NCBI GenBank assembly: GCA_013290125.1
Contig: JABCYQ010000018.1
Location: forward strand, 1-60,122
Reading direction: 5' to 3'
DNA: 60,122 nt
DNA from: Vulcanimicrobiota bacterium
GTDB taxonomy: Bacteria > Vulcanimicrobiota > Vulcanimicrobiia > Eremiobacterales > Eremiobacteraceae
Part shown: positions 33,870 through 42,769 of the stretch, piece by piece
Layout: the number at the start of each line of letters is the position of its first letter
Position numbering within the stretch: the stretch's first letter is position 1
Notes under the pieces: model-generated
What the model was told of the DNA's origin: nothing
Database searches by the model: none
What the model saw: the letters and a program-made list of their open reading frames with translations, nothing else
Made by a program: the position numbers and the translations under genes

Positions 33870-35905
33870 CGCTCGTTGCGCGCCGCTTGCCGTGCGAAGA
33901 TCAGACGATAGACGATCTGGAGCACGACGCCGATGACAAATCCGAGCACGACGCCGTTGATCGTCCTCAGGATACCCACGTTCAGCGGTGTATGTATATG
34001 AGAGAACGTGTCGAGAACGTCGGCTAGACCGACCCCGCCCGCCAGCACCACGAGCCACCCGATGAACGCTCGATGTCGGGCGAGGAGCGCTGGAAGCAGG
34101 ACGATCAGCGGATACCCGATCGCAAATTCCTTGAAGCGCGGTCTTGCGCCGGTCAACTGCACGAGCCAACCCCGCAGCTGCGTCTCGATACCGGACACGC
34201 CGATATCCGGCTGGTTGCCGGATCGTAAGACGAGTAGAACAGCCGCAGCGGCGAGCAGCACAAGTGCGGCAAGATGCCATGCTTTGACCGGCGCGGTCGC
34301 GGCGTCGCCCGGCTTGGAAGCGGCGCCGAACTTCGGCGTGAACGCATAGAGAAGCAGCAATGCGAGGGGCGGCACCACGAGCAGCATCTTGACGCCGGCG
34401 AACATATCGATCTCCAGCATAAACGCGGCCTGCGCCAAGAGTCCCGTCACGTATGCCGCGCCGATGCTCGCGATCGCGACGCACGTCACGAGCGCGATCC
34501 CTCCATCCGCGATTGTTCGCGTCAGCGGTGCGCGCGGATCTGGATCGCGCAGGAACCAGCGCGCGAGCGCCGAGCCGGCGAGCACCGCGAAGGTCAGTGC
34601 GGCACCGAGCGCCGCAGCCTTGCGCACGAACTCGTCGTGATGGATCGCGAGCGCGCCCCAGTATGTCACCGCGCTCGCGGCGTAAAGCGTCCACCCCATC
34701 CAAGGACGCGCTGCGCCGTACAGGTCGAGCAAGAGAATGAATGCGGCGGCCGCGCCGAGCACGGCGAGGAACCAGAGCACCGTGAGTTTGATTCCCTTGA
34801 AATCCACGAACGCGCCCGCGCGGCCCTCCCGAAAACCATTCGCGGTCAGGCGATCGCGCAATTCGTTCAACATCGCAAGGTTGGTCTGCTCGGCGGAAAG
34901 CGTCTGCACCGTGCCGTCGGGGGCGGTTGTCTGGATCACGTGCGGGAATGTGCGCAAGTAGATGACGCGGATGTTGCGCTCGCGCACGCCGAGCACGTAC
35001 GTCGCGACGACGTCGTCGAGCTGCATCTTCTGCAGGAGCGGCTGGGCGATCGCTTGGACGCGGACGGTCTGCCCGGGGATCTCGCGCCCAAGCGACTGCG
35101 TGCCCTTTTGCACTTGGTCGTCCGAATACGCTTCGACGTCGCCGAAGTTCACGTGAGAGCTCTTGAACTCATTCGCCGTCGCGTCGAGCTGAAATGGAAA
35201 ACCCAACACTTCGTTGCGCTGACCGAAGAAGATGATGGTGCCGATCTCGCCGCCGCGCAGCATCTGATCGAAGACGGCGCCTATACCCGCGGGATCCAAC
35301 CGTTCGTTGTTCTGCACGCGCGGATCCACGAGCAGCCCCAGCCGGCGGACGCGCTGTGCAAAATCCTGCGGGATGCCAAGCCCGACCGCATTGAAGTAAT
35401 CGAGCTGCGTCTTGACGGCGATCAGCGCCGGAAGACGCGCGCGCAGCACACGTACGGTCTTCGGTTCGAACTGCGTGCGTAGCACCGTGCGGTAGCGGTC
35501 GAGCGTCGTGCGATCGTAGACGAGGATGTAGACGCTCAAAGGATCGATCGATTTCGACCGGACCATGGACGCAAGCATCGGATCGCTGAGCGGAGACGTC
35601 CGCGCGGCATTGATGAGCTGCTGACCCGACTGGACATACGCGCTCGAGCCGTCGTTGACGCGCTGCCCGAGCTCTTCGTAGACCGCGACGGACGTTAGGC
35701 CGGCACGGCGCATCTCGCGCAGCAGCTCGTCCAGATCGTAGCCGTAAGCCTGCGCGAACTGGACGAGATCCTGCTGGTCCATCGTGACTTCGACGGAGCG
35801 GTTCTGCGCTTCGTAGCGCCAGCGATCGAATGCGACGGCGAGAGAAGCGAGGAGGCCAAGCGCGACGAGAGCGACGGCGATGCGTCGCAGCATGGAAATG
35901 CGCAT
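33866..35905 (-). CDS. DUF5693 family membrane protein
   Basis: The 679-residue protein has an N-terminal anchor (about 7-25), a large extracytoplasmic region (about 30-370; QQDLVQFAQAYGYDLDELLREMRRAGLTSVAVYEELGQRV) and eight or so C-terminal helices (from about 375). This fits DUF5693, whose gene commonly lies beside csaB. The link suggests a role in making or exporting pyruvylated wall polysaccharide; its biochemistry is not known. Confidence 0.85.
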   Translation of the reverse strand: MRISMLRRIAVALVALGLLASLAVAFDRWRYEAQNRSVEVTMDQQDLVQFAQAYGYDLDELLREMRRAGLTSVAVYEELGQRVNDGSSAYVQSGQQLINAARTSPLSDPMLASMVRSKSIDPLSVYILVYDRTTLDRYRTVLRTQFEPKTVRVLRARLPALIAVKTQLDYFNAVGLGIPQDFAQRVRRLGLLVDPRVQNNERLDPAGIGAVFDQMLRGGEIGTIIFFGQRNEVLGFPFQLDATANEFKSSHVNFGDVEAYSDDQVQKGTQSLGREIPGQTVRVQAIAQPLLQKMQLDDVVATYVLGVRERNIRVIYLRTFPHVIQTTAPDGTVQTLSAEQTNLAMLNELRDRLTANGFREGRAGAFVDFKGIKLTVLWFLAVLGAAAAFILLLDLYGAARPWMGWTLYAASAVTYWGALAIHHDEFVRKAAALGAALTFAVLAGSALARWFLRDPDPRAPLTRTIADGGIALVTCVAIASIGAAYVTGLLAQAAFMLEIDMFAGVKMLLVVPPLALLLLYAFTPKFGAASKPGDAATAPVKAWHLAALVLLAAAAVLLVLRSGNQPDIGVSGIETQLRGWLVQLTGARPRFKEFAIGYPLIVLLPALLARHRAFIGWLVVLAGGVGLADVLDTFSHIHTPLNVGILRTINGVVLGFVIGVVLQIVYRLIFARQAARNER

Positions 35906-35959
35906 GGGGTCGAGCCTTTGCGCTCAACCCCAGCGTTGCCTGTCATCGCATCGAGCGCG

Positions 35960-36427
35960 CTATGAAGTGCGGTTCTTGAGCTCGTCGGCGGCTTCGCGCA
36001 ATTTCCCAGCAGCGAAATCGAGCGCCGCGGCCGCAGCTTCCACCGAAAGCCGCGCGACATGTTCGCCCTTTTCCGCCGCGACTCTCGCGAACTCTTCCAA
36101 TTGCTCGGTGAAACGCCCATCGCGAAATGCCTGAGCGACGCGGTCGCCGGGCCATTGCCACGTGCTTCCGTAAACACCTGCGGCGCCGATGCGCCGCGCG
36201 CACTCTTCGGGCGAACCCAACACCGCGAGTTGCGCGCGAACGATGTCGCCGTCGATCAACAGCTTCGATGCCGCCGTAGCGGCTTGCGCGCAGGCTGACG
36301 ATGTGTCTTGGTGCAGCCGATCGGCGGCTGCCATGCGGGCAGACGGCGGTAGCGGCAGCGCGTTGCGTACGCTGTCGACGTACGTGTTCAGCAGAACTGT
36401 GGCATCGGGTGCGAATTGCATGGTCAT
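35960..36427 (-). CDS. HAAS-like small protein
   Basis: The 155-residue protein has an N-terminal three-helix segment (about 13-95; LPLPPSARMAAADRLHQD then AVLGSPEECARRIG) resembling HAAS/DUF1700 domains, often linked to PadR-type or membrane signalling partners. The C-terminal half is a charged amphipathic helix. No membrane segment is seen. ATG overlaps the stop of the deacetylase gene (ATGA), so it belongs to the envelope operon. Confidence 0.55.
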   Translation of the reverse strand: MTMQFAPDATVLLNTYVDSVRNALPLPPSARMAAADRLHQDTSSACAQAATAASKLLIDGDIVRAQLAVLGSPEECARRIGAAGVYGSTWQWPGDRVAQAFRDGRFTEQLEEFARVAAEKGEHVARLSVEAAAAALDFAAGKLREAADELKNRTS

Positions 36428-38331
36428 AGATTCGATCCCATGTTGAAGGAGTGGGCCGGAACGAGCCGGCGTTTCAGTATATCGCCGGACGCGGCGGCAT
36501 GTTTCAACGGTTCCAGAACCAGGGTCGCCGTTTGTCCCGAGGTGAGGTTGCCGAGCACGACGCTCGTGCCGGACTGCGTTGCGACGGCGTCGGTGCCGCT
36601 CGCGCTGACCACCCGGACGGCGCTCGACACGTCGAGCGTCAATCCGGAAATCGCGGCCGGAGACGTGACCCGCACGGTCTCAAGGTCGCCGTTGAAAGAC
36701 GTCGCGATCTGCACGCGTCCTCTGTTCAGCCAAAAATCGCCGAACGCGTCCATATCCCCGACCCAAAAGCGGCCTTTGACATGACTGTACAGGGCAAGTT
36801 CCGTCGGCAGTTTGTCGGCGACGACGTCCGGATGTATCAGCACCACGCATACGCCGTGCAGCACGGCTTCATCGTCGAGCACTTTGTCGAAGTCGGGGAC
36901 GAGCGGAAGCATGGGAGTCTTCGAGTCGGTGATCAGGATCGGGAATTCGGTGATGGCCGATTCATGATCGTACGATCCGTCGGCAAGATGGCGGAACGGG
37001 AATACGGTCAAGAGGTTGCCCGCGGTATACGACGAGTCGAAACGGTAACCGCTGCGCGTCAACGCTTCGAATTGGCGCGGATGGATGTAGAGATAGCCCG
37101 ATCGAAATGCGTCGACGTCGATTCCCGCAACGGCACCGTCCAGCAGCGCTTTGCTGACCAGCATCTCGCCGAGCAGCGAGCCGCCGAGTGTGCGCCCCTT
37201 CACGACCTTCGAACCTCCGGCAACCACTTTCGGATGGTAGTTCGCCGGCGTCTCGGCGCCGCTCCCGAACGGGTACTGGGAATAGTCGCGAGCGTGCGCG
37301 ACGGTATGGCTTGCGATATCGCCGCCAAGCGAGAAGACTTTGACGGTATTCGCTTTTCCGGTGGCGTCGAAAAACGCGGAGTCGGCTTGATCGTTCACGT
37401 TCTTGGTCTGGATGAAGTAGGTGGCATGAATGCCGTGCGCGTGCTCGGCTTTCGCGTACGCGACCATGTTGATGATGGAGAGCGAATAGTCTACGTCGTG
37501 CGTGAAGATCAACGCGCCGGACATGCCATCCGGCACGGTATCCAGCGTGATGGCGCCGCGCACGTAGGCGAGATACCAATCGCGCACCATAAACTGCGGG
37601 GAGTCGGCGCTCGGTTCGAAGTGGTTGTCGTACCAGCGGAACGAATCCGGCGCGTGGTTATTCTGCGGGATGACGACGAGATCGTACAGCGCCGCTCCTA
37701 AGGCGATCACGCGCCCGCGGCCGATCGGCCGCACGCTGACCGCGCCCGTCCCGTCGTCGAAATGCGCGACGGCGCGCGCACCGCTCCCGGCAACGGGCGT
37801 CAAGCTCTGGGTCACGTCGGCCGTGTCCTCTTTCGGATTGCCGATCTCAATCGTCTGCGATTGCCACGCCTGCAAGTGGGCGAACCCCGGATCGCCGGAC
37901 GCGACGTCGAAGTGGATTTCGTAACGCTTTTGCGACGCGACGGTCGGCTTGATGCCCGCCAGATCTTGCGCACCCATCGATTCCGGATCGTTGATGATCA
38001 GCGTGCCGCCGGCGCTTGCATAGGCGCGCATCGCTGATTCGACGGACGCGGTCATCTCGTCGCCGCTTAATTCGCCGGCCACGATGACCATCGGCTGTCG
38101 CAGCGCCTCGGCGACATCGTGCGTCACGAAGAGCGGGATCCCCATGTCAGATGCGATATGCCGATCCCCCAGCGGATCGTAGGTGGGTGAGAGAACCAAC
38201 GACGCGACCGCGCGTGGATCGCGTGCGCTCTGCGCAGCGGCGCCAACGGTTCGGACTGACATAGTGACCGCGCACGCAATCGCAAGGAAGACAAGCCCGG
38301 CCGCGCTCCCCGCTCTTATAGCTGGAGTCAA
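36424..38331 (-). CDS. Secreted polysaccharide deacetylase-like (NodB fold) protein
   Basis: The 635 residues begin with a signal peptide/anchor. The N-terminal part (about 45-245) resembles a glutamine-amidotransferase-like sensor fold (QPMVIVAGELSGDEM, GGTLIINDPES, GRGRVIALGAALYDL). A NodB-like domain follows with the metal motif ALIFTHDVDYS and SHTVAH. A C-terminal beta region ends it. CE4-type activity on an exported polysaccharide is inferred from DxD and HxxxH-like ligands. TTG start overlaps the upstream stop (TTGA). Confidence 0.75.
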   Translation of the reverse strand: MTPAIRAGSAAGLVFLAIACAVTMSVRTVGAAAQSARDPRAVASLVLSPTYDPLGDRHIASDMGIPLFVTHDVAEALRQPMVIVAGELSGDEMTASVESAMRAYASAGGTLIINDPESMGAQDLAGIKPTVASQKRYEIHFDVASGDPGFAHLQAWQSQTIEIGNPKEDTADVTQSLTPVAGSGARAVAHFDDGTGAVSVRPIGRGRVIALGAALYDLVVIPQNNHAPDSFRWYDNHFEPSADSPQFMVRDWYLAYVRGAITLDTVPDGMSGALIFTHDVDYSLSIINMVAYAKAEHAHGIHATYFIQTKNVNDQADSAFFDATGKANTVKVFSLGGDIASHTVAHARDYSQYPFGSGAETPANYHPKVVAGGSKVVKGRTLGGSLLGEMLVSKALLDGAVAGIDVDAFRSGYLYIHPRQFEALTRSGYRFDSSYTAGNLLTVFPFRHLADGSYDHESAITEFPILITDSKTPMLPLVPDFDKVLDDEAVLHGVCVVLIHPDVVADKLPTELALYSHVKGRFWVGDMDAFGDFWLNRGRVQIATSFNGDLETVRVTSPAAISGLTLDVSSAVRVVSASGTDAVATQSGTSVVLGNLTSGQTATLVLEPLKHAAASGDILKRRLVPAHSFNMGSNL

Positions 38332-40061
38332 AGGCGAATCGCCACGTTCAACTGGAGCGTATTGGCGGAATAGGGGATCGGCAGCCCGCGCCTGCCGCCG
38401 GAATAGCGCACCGTGGCGTCGTCAATCGAGAACGTCATGCGCGTCGTATCAAACGTGAAGTAAGGCTCGAACCGGAAGATGCCGGTCGATCCGGTCGGGC
38501 CGTAAAACGTGTTCGTCGTGCGCGCGCCCGTCGTGAACTGCACGCCGCCGCTGACATGGTCGTTCACGCGCTCCGAATAGGTGAGCGCGAGCGTCGCGTC
38601 GCGCTGTGCTAGGAAGTCGTAGTACCCGTGGGAATGGCTGATCTGATTGTACGGCGGCTTTGGATTGCGCGTGCTGTACGAGTAGCTATTCGCAAAGCCG
38701 GCATCTCGGTAGTTGATGTCGGTGACGAGCGACGCGCCGGAAAAACTCAGCGGCTGGGTCCGGTTGACATCGAGGTCCAGTTCGCGAAACAAATTCCCGT
38801 CGCTATAGTACGCGGACTGCATGGCGACGCCAGCCATATTGCGACCGAAGCGGTGATCGCCGTTGACGGCGAGCGTGGTGAGCCGGATGACCGCGGACTG
38901 CCCATTGAGGACTGGAACACCGCCGTTGGCCGCGATGCTGCCGTCCACGCCGCCGTAGACCAGGCTCGCGCCGTAGTCGTTCAATCCGACCGCGCCGGAG
39001 AACGCGAGCGATGTATCCGTCGTCGATGGCTGGCCGATGAAGCGCGAGTTGTCGGCGCGTAGGTCGAAGCTTGCGGCCGCGCTGTGCGAGTAGCCGGCCA
39101 CTACGCCGAAGCGGTCCGCGGTCGTCGATGCACCGCCGCCCGCGATGGAATATCGTGCAGCGTACAGGCCGAAATACGTCGTCGGATCGGCGTAGAATCG
39201 CTGGATGAGTTGAAGGTTCCGCTCCAAGCCGTCGCTGCCGGTCGTCGTGACAGAGGCGATGTCGGTCAGCGGCGCGATGCGCAGATCGACTTGGCGAAGG
39301 ATGTCGAGCGCGTCGGCATCTTCGGGCGCCAACTCCACAGCGCGCCGCGCGATCGCTTGCGCGGTCGCTAGATCTCCTTCCCAGTATGCGACGCTCGCAA
39401 GACCGACCAGCGCATCCACATCGTTGGGTTGCGCCGCAAGGACTTGTTCGTAGTCCGCGCGCGCGCCGCCGAACCGGTTCGTGTATGATTCAACCGCTGC
39501 AAGGCCAACGCGTGCGTCGCCGTTTTGCGGATCTTTTGCGAGGACCGCGCGATACAGTTTCTCCGCATCCGGATATTTGTTTGCGAACGTGTATGTGTCG
39601 GCAAGACCGACTTGCGCATCGGTGTCGTCCGCGTTCGCCTTGAGTTCAGCGGCGAATTGCGCTTCAGCGTCTGCGTAGTCGTGATTGTATGCGTATGCAC
39701 GCCCGAGAAGCACGCGCGCTTCGCCGTCGGCGGGATCCTTCGCGAGGACCGCATCAAGGACGGCGATCGCCTTACCTTGGGCGCCGGTGTACGAATAGGC
39801 TTGCGCGAGTGCGACAGCGACGTCACGGTTTGAAGGGTCGGCTTGATAGACAGGTTCGAGCAGTGCAACGGCTTGCAACGGACGTCCGGTGCTCATCAAC
39901 GACTTCGCCGTCGCTACCTGCGTGACTGGATCAGGCGCAGAACTCGGCGCGCTCGTCGGCGCGACGGCTGTCGTCTGTCCACGCGCGGCGCCGGCACTCG
40001 CGCAGACGAGCGCCGAACTCAGGATGAGCGAAAGAGCGGCCACCGCGATGCTGCTGCGCAA
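38328..40061 (-). CDS. TPR plus C-terminal beta-barrel protein (YaiO/PgaA-like)
   Basis: The 577-residue protein has a signal peptide (SIAVAALSLILSSALVCASA). TPR-type repeats occupy about 45-250 (GRPLQAVALLEPVYQADPSN, YADAEAQFAAELKANADD, YPDAEKLYRAVLAKDPQNG). The rest has alternating aromatic beta-strands typical of an outer-membrane barrel, as in exopolysaccharide exporters. TTG 40061 is chosen to give a standard signal peptide; TTG 40085 is possible. It is the first gene of a five-gene envelope operon. Confidence 0.75.
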   Translation of the reverse strand: MRSSIAVAALSLILSSALVCASAGAARGQTTAVAPTSAPSSAPDPVTQVATAKSLMSTGRPLQAVALLEPVYQADPSNRDVAVALAQAYSYTGAQGKAIAVLDAVLAKDPADGEARVLLGRAYAYNHDYADAEAQFAAELKANADDTDAQVGLADTYTFANKYPDAEKLYRAVLAKDPQNGDARVGLAAVESYTNRFGGARADYEQVLAAQPNDVDALVGLASVAYWEGDLATAQAIARRAVELAPEDADALDILRQVDLRIAPLTDIASVTTTGSDGLERNLQLIQRFYADPTTYFGLYAARYSIAGGGASTTADRFGVVAGYSHSAAASFDLRADNSRFIGQPSTTDTSLAFSGAVGLNDYGASLVYGGVDGSIAANGGVPVLNGQSAVIRLTTLAVNGDHRFGRNMAGVAMQSAYYSDGNLFRELDLDVNRTQPLSFSGASLVTDINYRDAGFANSYSYSTRNPKPPYNQISHSHGYYDFLAQRDATLALTYSERVNDHVSGGVQFTTGARTTNTFYGPTGSTGIFRFEPYFTFDTTRMTFSIDDATVRYSGGRRGLPIPYSANTLQLNVAIRL

Positions 40062-40191
40062 CGATTCCCTCGAGTGAGTGGGCAAGAGGCGCGCGCGAAA
40101 TCGTCGAAAGCCGCCACGTGATCGCCTCGCGCCGGCTTCGCGCCGGGTCACTGCGACCTTCGAAGGCGGGGCGTGGTGCGCCTCCAGCCCC

Positions 40192-41142
40192 ATGACGGTG
40201 AACGTCACGTGCACGGTGTGCGACGGCGCACCGGCGTGCGCGGGATGCATCGCCGCCGCGATGCTCCTTTCATCTGCGGGTCATACCACGCGGCACACGT
40301 CGCGTTACTCGGCACTGCGCGCGGCGGCGGCCGGGTCTTTCGGCTTTGATGCCTTCATCGTACCGATCGGATCCAACGAGCGCGCCGTCGCGGACGCGGC
40401 GGTCAGCGTTCTAGCGGACAAGAGAGTAGCGCTCGTCCTGGATGACGCGGCGCGCCCACCGATCGCACTGCCGCCGCACTTTGCGATCGTGAGGCGCAGC
40501 AGATTCGATCAAGGCGCGTTTTCCCTCGACTGGTTGACGTCGCCCCCACCAGTCGCGCAAACATCTGCGGTAATGCGGACAGCCGCGCCGTTGGTCGGCG
40601 CCGATGACGATGACCGGATTCGAGCGACGCGCCGCATCCACGCTTATGCGACAGCGCAACGTCAGGAGCTCGCGGCGCACGACAGCCCGTCGACCGGACT
40701 CGACATGCTGGCCGTGCTCGAAGACGAAGTGCACTGGTGGCGCGCGAGTGGCAGCGGCTTCGGCATAGTGCTCTTGCACATCGGCGGACTCTTCGAGCAT
40801 GCATCGGACGATGAGAATAGGGAAGCATCAGCAGAGGCCATGCTCGCGGCCTTGCGATCGGTTGCGCGTCACGGCGACACGCTCGCTCGTCAGCGCGAGG
40901 ATTTCGTGATCGTTCTGCCCGAGGCCGACGACGCCGGCGCCACGAACGTCGCGCGTCGCGTCGTCGCGGCGCTCTTGGTCGCGCACGACGGGCTTCCGCC
41001 GCGTCCGCGGCGCGCGAAGGGGCTTGCGGCGTGGAGCGCCGGCGTCGCGTCGTGTCCGGGCGACGGATCTTCGAGCGAGGCGCTCGTCGCGCGCGCAAGC
41101 GCCACGCTGCGGCCATTCGATCAGTGGATGAGAGAGCGGTGA
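40192..41142 (+). CDS. Degenerate GGDEF-like protein with Cys-rich N-terminus
   Basis: The 316-residue protein begins TVNVTCTVCDGAPACAGC, a possible metal site. A middle part (about 20-160) is unrecognised. The C-terminal 150 residues follow the GGDEF fold (LAVLEDEVHWWRASGSGFGIVLLHIGG, later VARHGDTLARQREDFVIVLPEADDAGATNVARRV). The signature is replaced by RQRED, so cyclase activity is unlikely. It may bind nucleotide or protein. It is divergent from the TPR-barrel gene over 130 bases. GTGA overlap links it to the next gene. Confidence 0.65.
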   Translation: MTVNVTCTVCDGAPACAGCIAAAMLLSSAGHTTRHTSRYSALRAAAAGSFGFDAFIVPIGSNERAVADAAVSVLADKRVALVLDDAARPPIALPPHFAIVRRSRFDQGAFSLDWLTSPPPVAQTSAVMRTAAPLVGADDDDRIRATRRIHAYATAQRQELAAHDSPSTGLDMLAVLEDEVHWWRASGSGFGIVLLHIGGLFEHASDDENREASAEAMLAALRSVARHGDTLARQREDFVIVLPEADDAGATNVARRVVAALLVAHDGLPPRPRRAKGLAAWSAGVASCPGDGSSSEALVARASATLRPFDQWMRER

Positions 41143-41456
41143 AAGATGGCCATGACGGCATCGCGGGCGCATACGATCGCGGAGAGCTGACGGTCGCGCG
41201 CTTCAACGACGCGTGTCGTGATTGCAGTCACTCAAGACCGTCCGGGCGTTCGTTCCTCTGTGAAAGAAGGCAGATGCGCGTGTTCGCGGATGCCACGTGC
41301 TCTTCGTTCGAACCGCGCGACACCGGAAAACCATTCGCTACGCTTGCGATCCGTAAAGCGCTCTATCATGCGAATCTCACAGTAGAGATGGCGATCGATC
41401 AGCATATGGAATTACAGGCGCGCGTCGCAGCTGTGAACGCCGGACGAGTCGGCTAG
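41139..41456 (+). CDS. Small Cys-motif protein, unknown
   Basis: The 105-residue product is coupled to the GGDEF-like gene (GTGA). The middle reads ACRDCSHSRPSGRSFLCERR then DATCSSFEPR: four cysteines in a C-x2-C ... C ... C arrangement, plausibly one zinc site. The two coupled genes both carry Cys clusters, which suggests a shared metal or redox context. No family recognised. Confidence 0.6.
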   Translation: MKDGHDGIAGAYDRGELTVARFNDACRDCSHSRPSGRSFLCERRQMRVFADATCSSFEPRDTGKPFATLAIRKALYHANLTVEMAIDQHMELQARVAAVNAGRVG

Positions 41457-41585
41457 AATCTCTGCCAACCCTCACGGCCGGTTCATCCATCGCTCATGCG
41501 GTTGCCTCGTGCGCATCGTATCCTTACGACATGAAACGGTCGCGCTATTCGCGCGGCTCACTTTGTCGAAAGGATCAATACTCCA

Positions 41586-42677
41586 ATGCGCACTCAATTT
41601 GCAAGCGCGCTTCTCGCGACCGTCCTCCTCGCAGGATGCGGCGGCGCGGGCAGCGGCGTTCTCACGAATCCTGGCGGCGGAAATCCTGGCGGCGGCGGCG
41701 GTTCGCAATCGCAGTCGACCACGCAAGCCGAAGCGCAATCTTCGATGGGAACCGTTCAGGATGACAACCTCACCGTCGGACTCTTTGACGGCACCGCAGG
41801 CGCGACGCTCAACCTGGTCAAGCGCAACGCCGACGTAGCGTCAGGCACATGTCACGACGGCGTCGAGCGGACCGTGACGCATGTCAGCTCGACCGAGACG
41901 ATCTACGAGACCAAGTACTTCTATGATAACAGCTGCACCATACTCGCGAAAGACGTCGTCGCCGACGTGGTCCAGAACACGCAGTCCAACGAGACGATCA
42001 ACCGCACAGCCACATTTTACAATCACGCCGACACGGTACTCGGTCAGCGCAAGACTCAATACGCGATCACGGGAGCGCCCGGCAACTTCTCCGCGGTGAT
42101 CACGAGCGATTTCTTCATCGGCACCTCGACGTCGCCGGAATCGCAGCGCGGACATCAGATCACGGTCTCGCCGGCCGGCACCAACGTCTTCAACGTCGCT
42201 GGCAATGGCGGCTGGGTGGACAATGACGGCGTGCCGAAGATCAACGAGTCATTCGGCGGCCAGGGCCAGCTGCAAGGCGTCACCGCGACCGTTGACGGCG
42301 CGGGCGACGTGACCTTCGCCGGCTCTCACCTCGAGACGATCTCAAAAGGTTCGCTCGGCAGCATCACGCTCTCGTCGACACCGCCCTTCACCATCAGCGG
42401 CGGCACGGTGCTCGGCAATCGCACCGCGAGCGGATCCATCGAGTTCGATTCGAACGGCAATCTGGTCGCGCTCTCGGTCAACGTCTCGCTCATCAACGGC
42501 GGCAGCGCCGTCCTGACGAGCTCGGGCACGCCTCCCACGGTCAGCATCAACGGCACGATCATGAACGCAAGTGGCGCAGTGGTCGCGACGTTCTCGGTTG
42601 ACCAGTTCGGCGACGGCGTCATCACCTACGCCAACGGCCAGCAGGGCATCATCCTCGACTGGCACGTGGTCGACTAA
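41586..42677 (+). CDS. Secreted lipoprotein of unknown function
   Basis: The 363-residue protein has a lipobox LAGC (signal MRTQFASALLATVLLAGC). A low-complexity Gly/Ser/Gln linker follows (GGGNPGGGGGSQSQSTTQAE). The mature part is beta-rich with many Asn/Thr/Gly residues and no recognised catalytic motif. Two cysteines (GTCHDG, NSCTIL) could form a disulfide. A terminator follows. The product is probably surface-exposed. Confidence 0.65.
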   Translation: MRTQFASALLATVLLAGCGGAGSGVLTNPGGGNPGGGGGSQSQSTTQAEAQSSMGTVQDDNLTVGLFDGTAGATLNLVKRNADVASGTCHDGVERTVTHVSSTETIYETKYFYDNSCTILAKDVVADVVQNTQSNETINRTATFYNHADTVLGQRKTQYAITGAPGNFSAVITSDFFIGTSTSPESQRGHQITVSPAGTNVFNVAGNGGWVDNDGVPKINESFGGQGQLQGVTATVDGAGDVTFAGSHLETISKGSLGSITLSSTPPFTISGGTVLGNRTASGSIEFDSNGNLVALSVNVSLINGGSAVLTSSGTPPTVSINGTIMNASGAVVATFSVDQFGDGVITYANGQQGIILDWHVVD

Positions 42678-42703
42678 CCCGAACCAACCAACGTCCGTCC
42701 GCG

Positions 42704-42741
42704 CAGCGAGGCCGGTCGATCGACCGGCCTCGCTGTTTTTT
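42704..42741 (+). terminator. Rho-independent terminator after the lipoprotein gene
   Basis: A near-continuous 16-base inverted repeat, CAGCGAGGCCGGTCGA then TCGACCGGCCTCGCTG (42704-42735), is followed by six T. It also separates this gene from the convergent propeller gene. Confidence 0.9.
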
Positions 42742-42769
42742 GGGGCGGACGGTCGCCCTCTGGTTGGTG

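Noticed and set aside
32757-34703. 648-residue version of CsaB
   Set aside because: The upstream part overlaps DUF5693 in another frame; CsaB motifs begin at ATG 33869, with an ATGA overlap.
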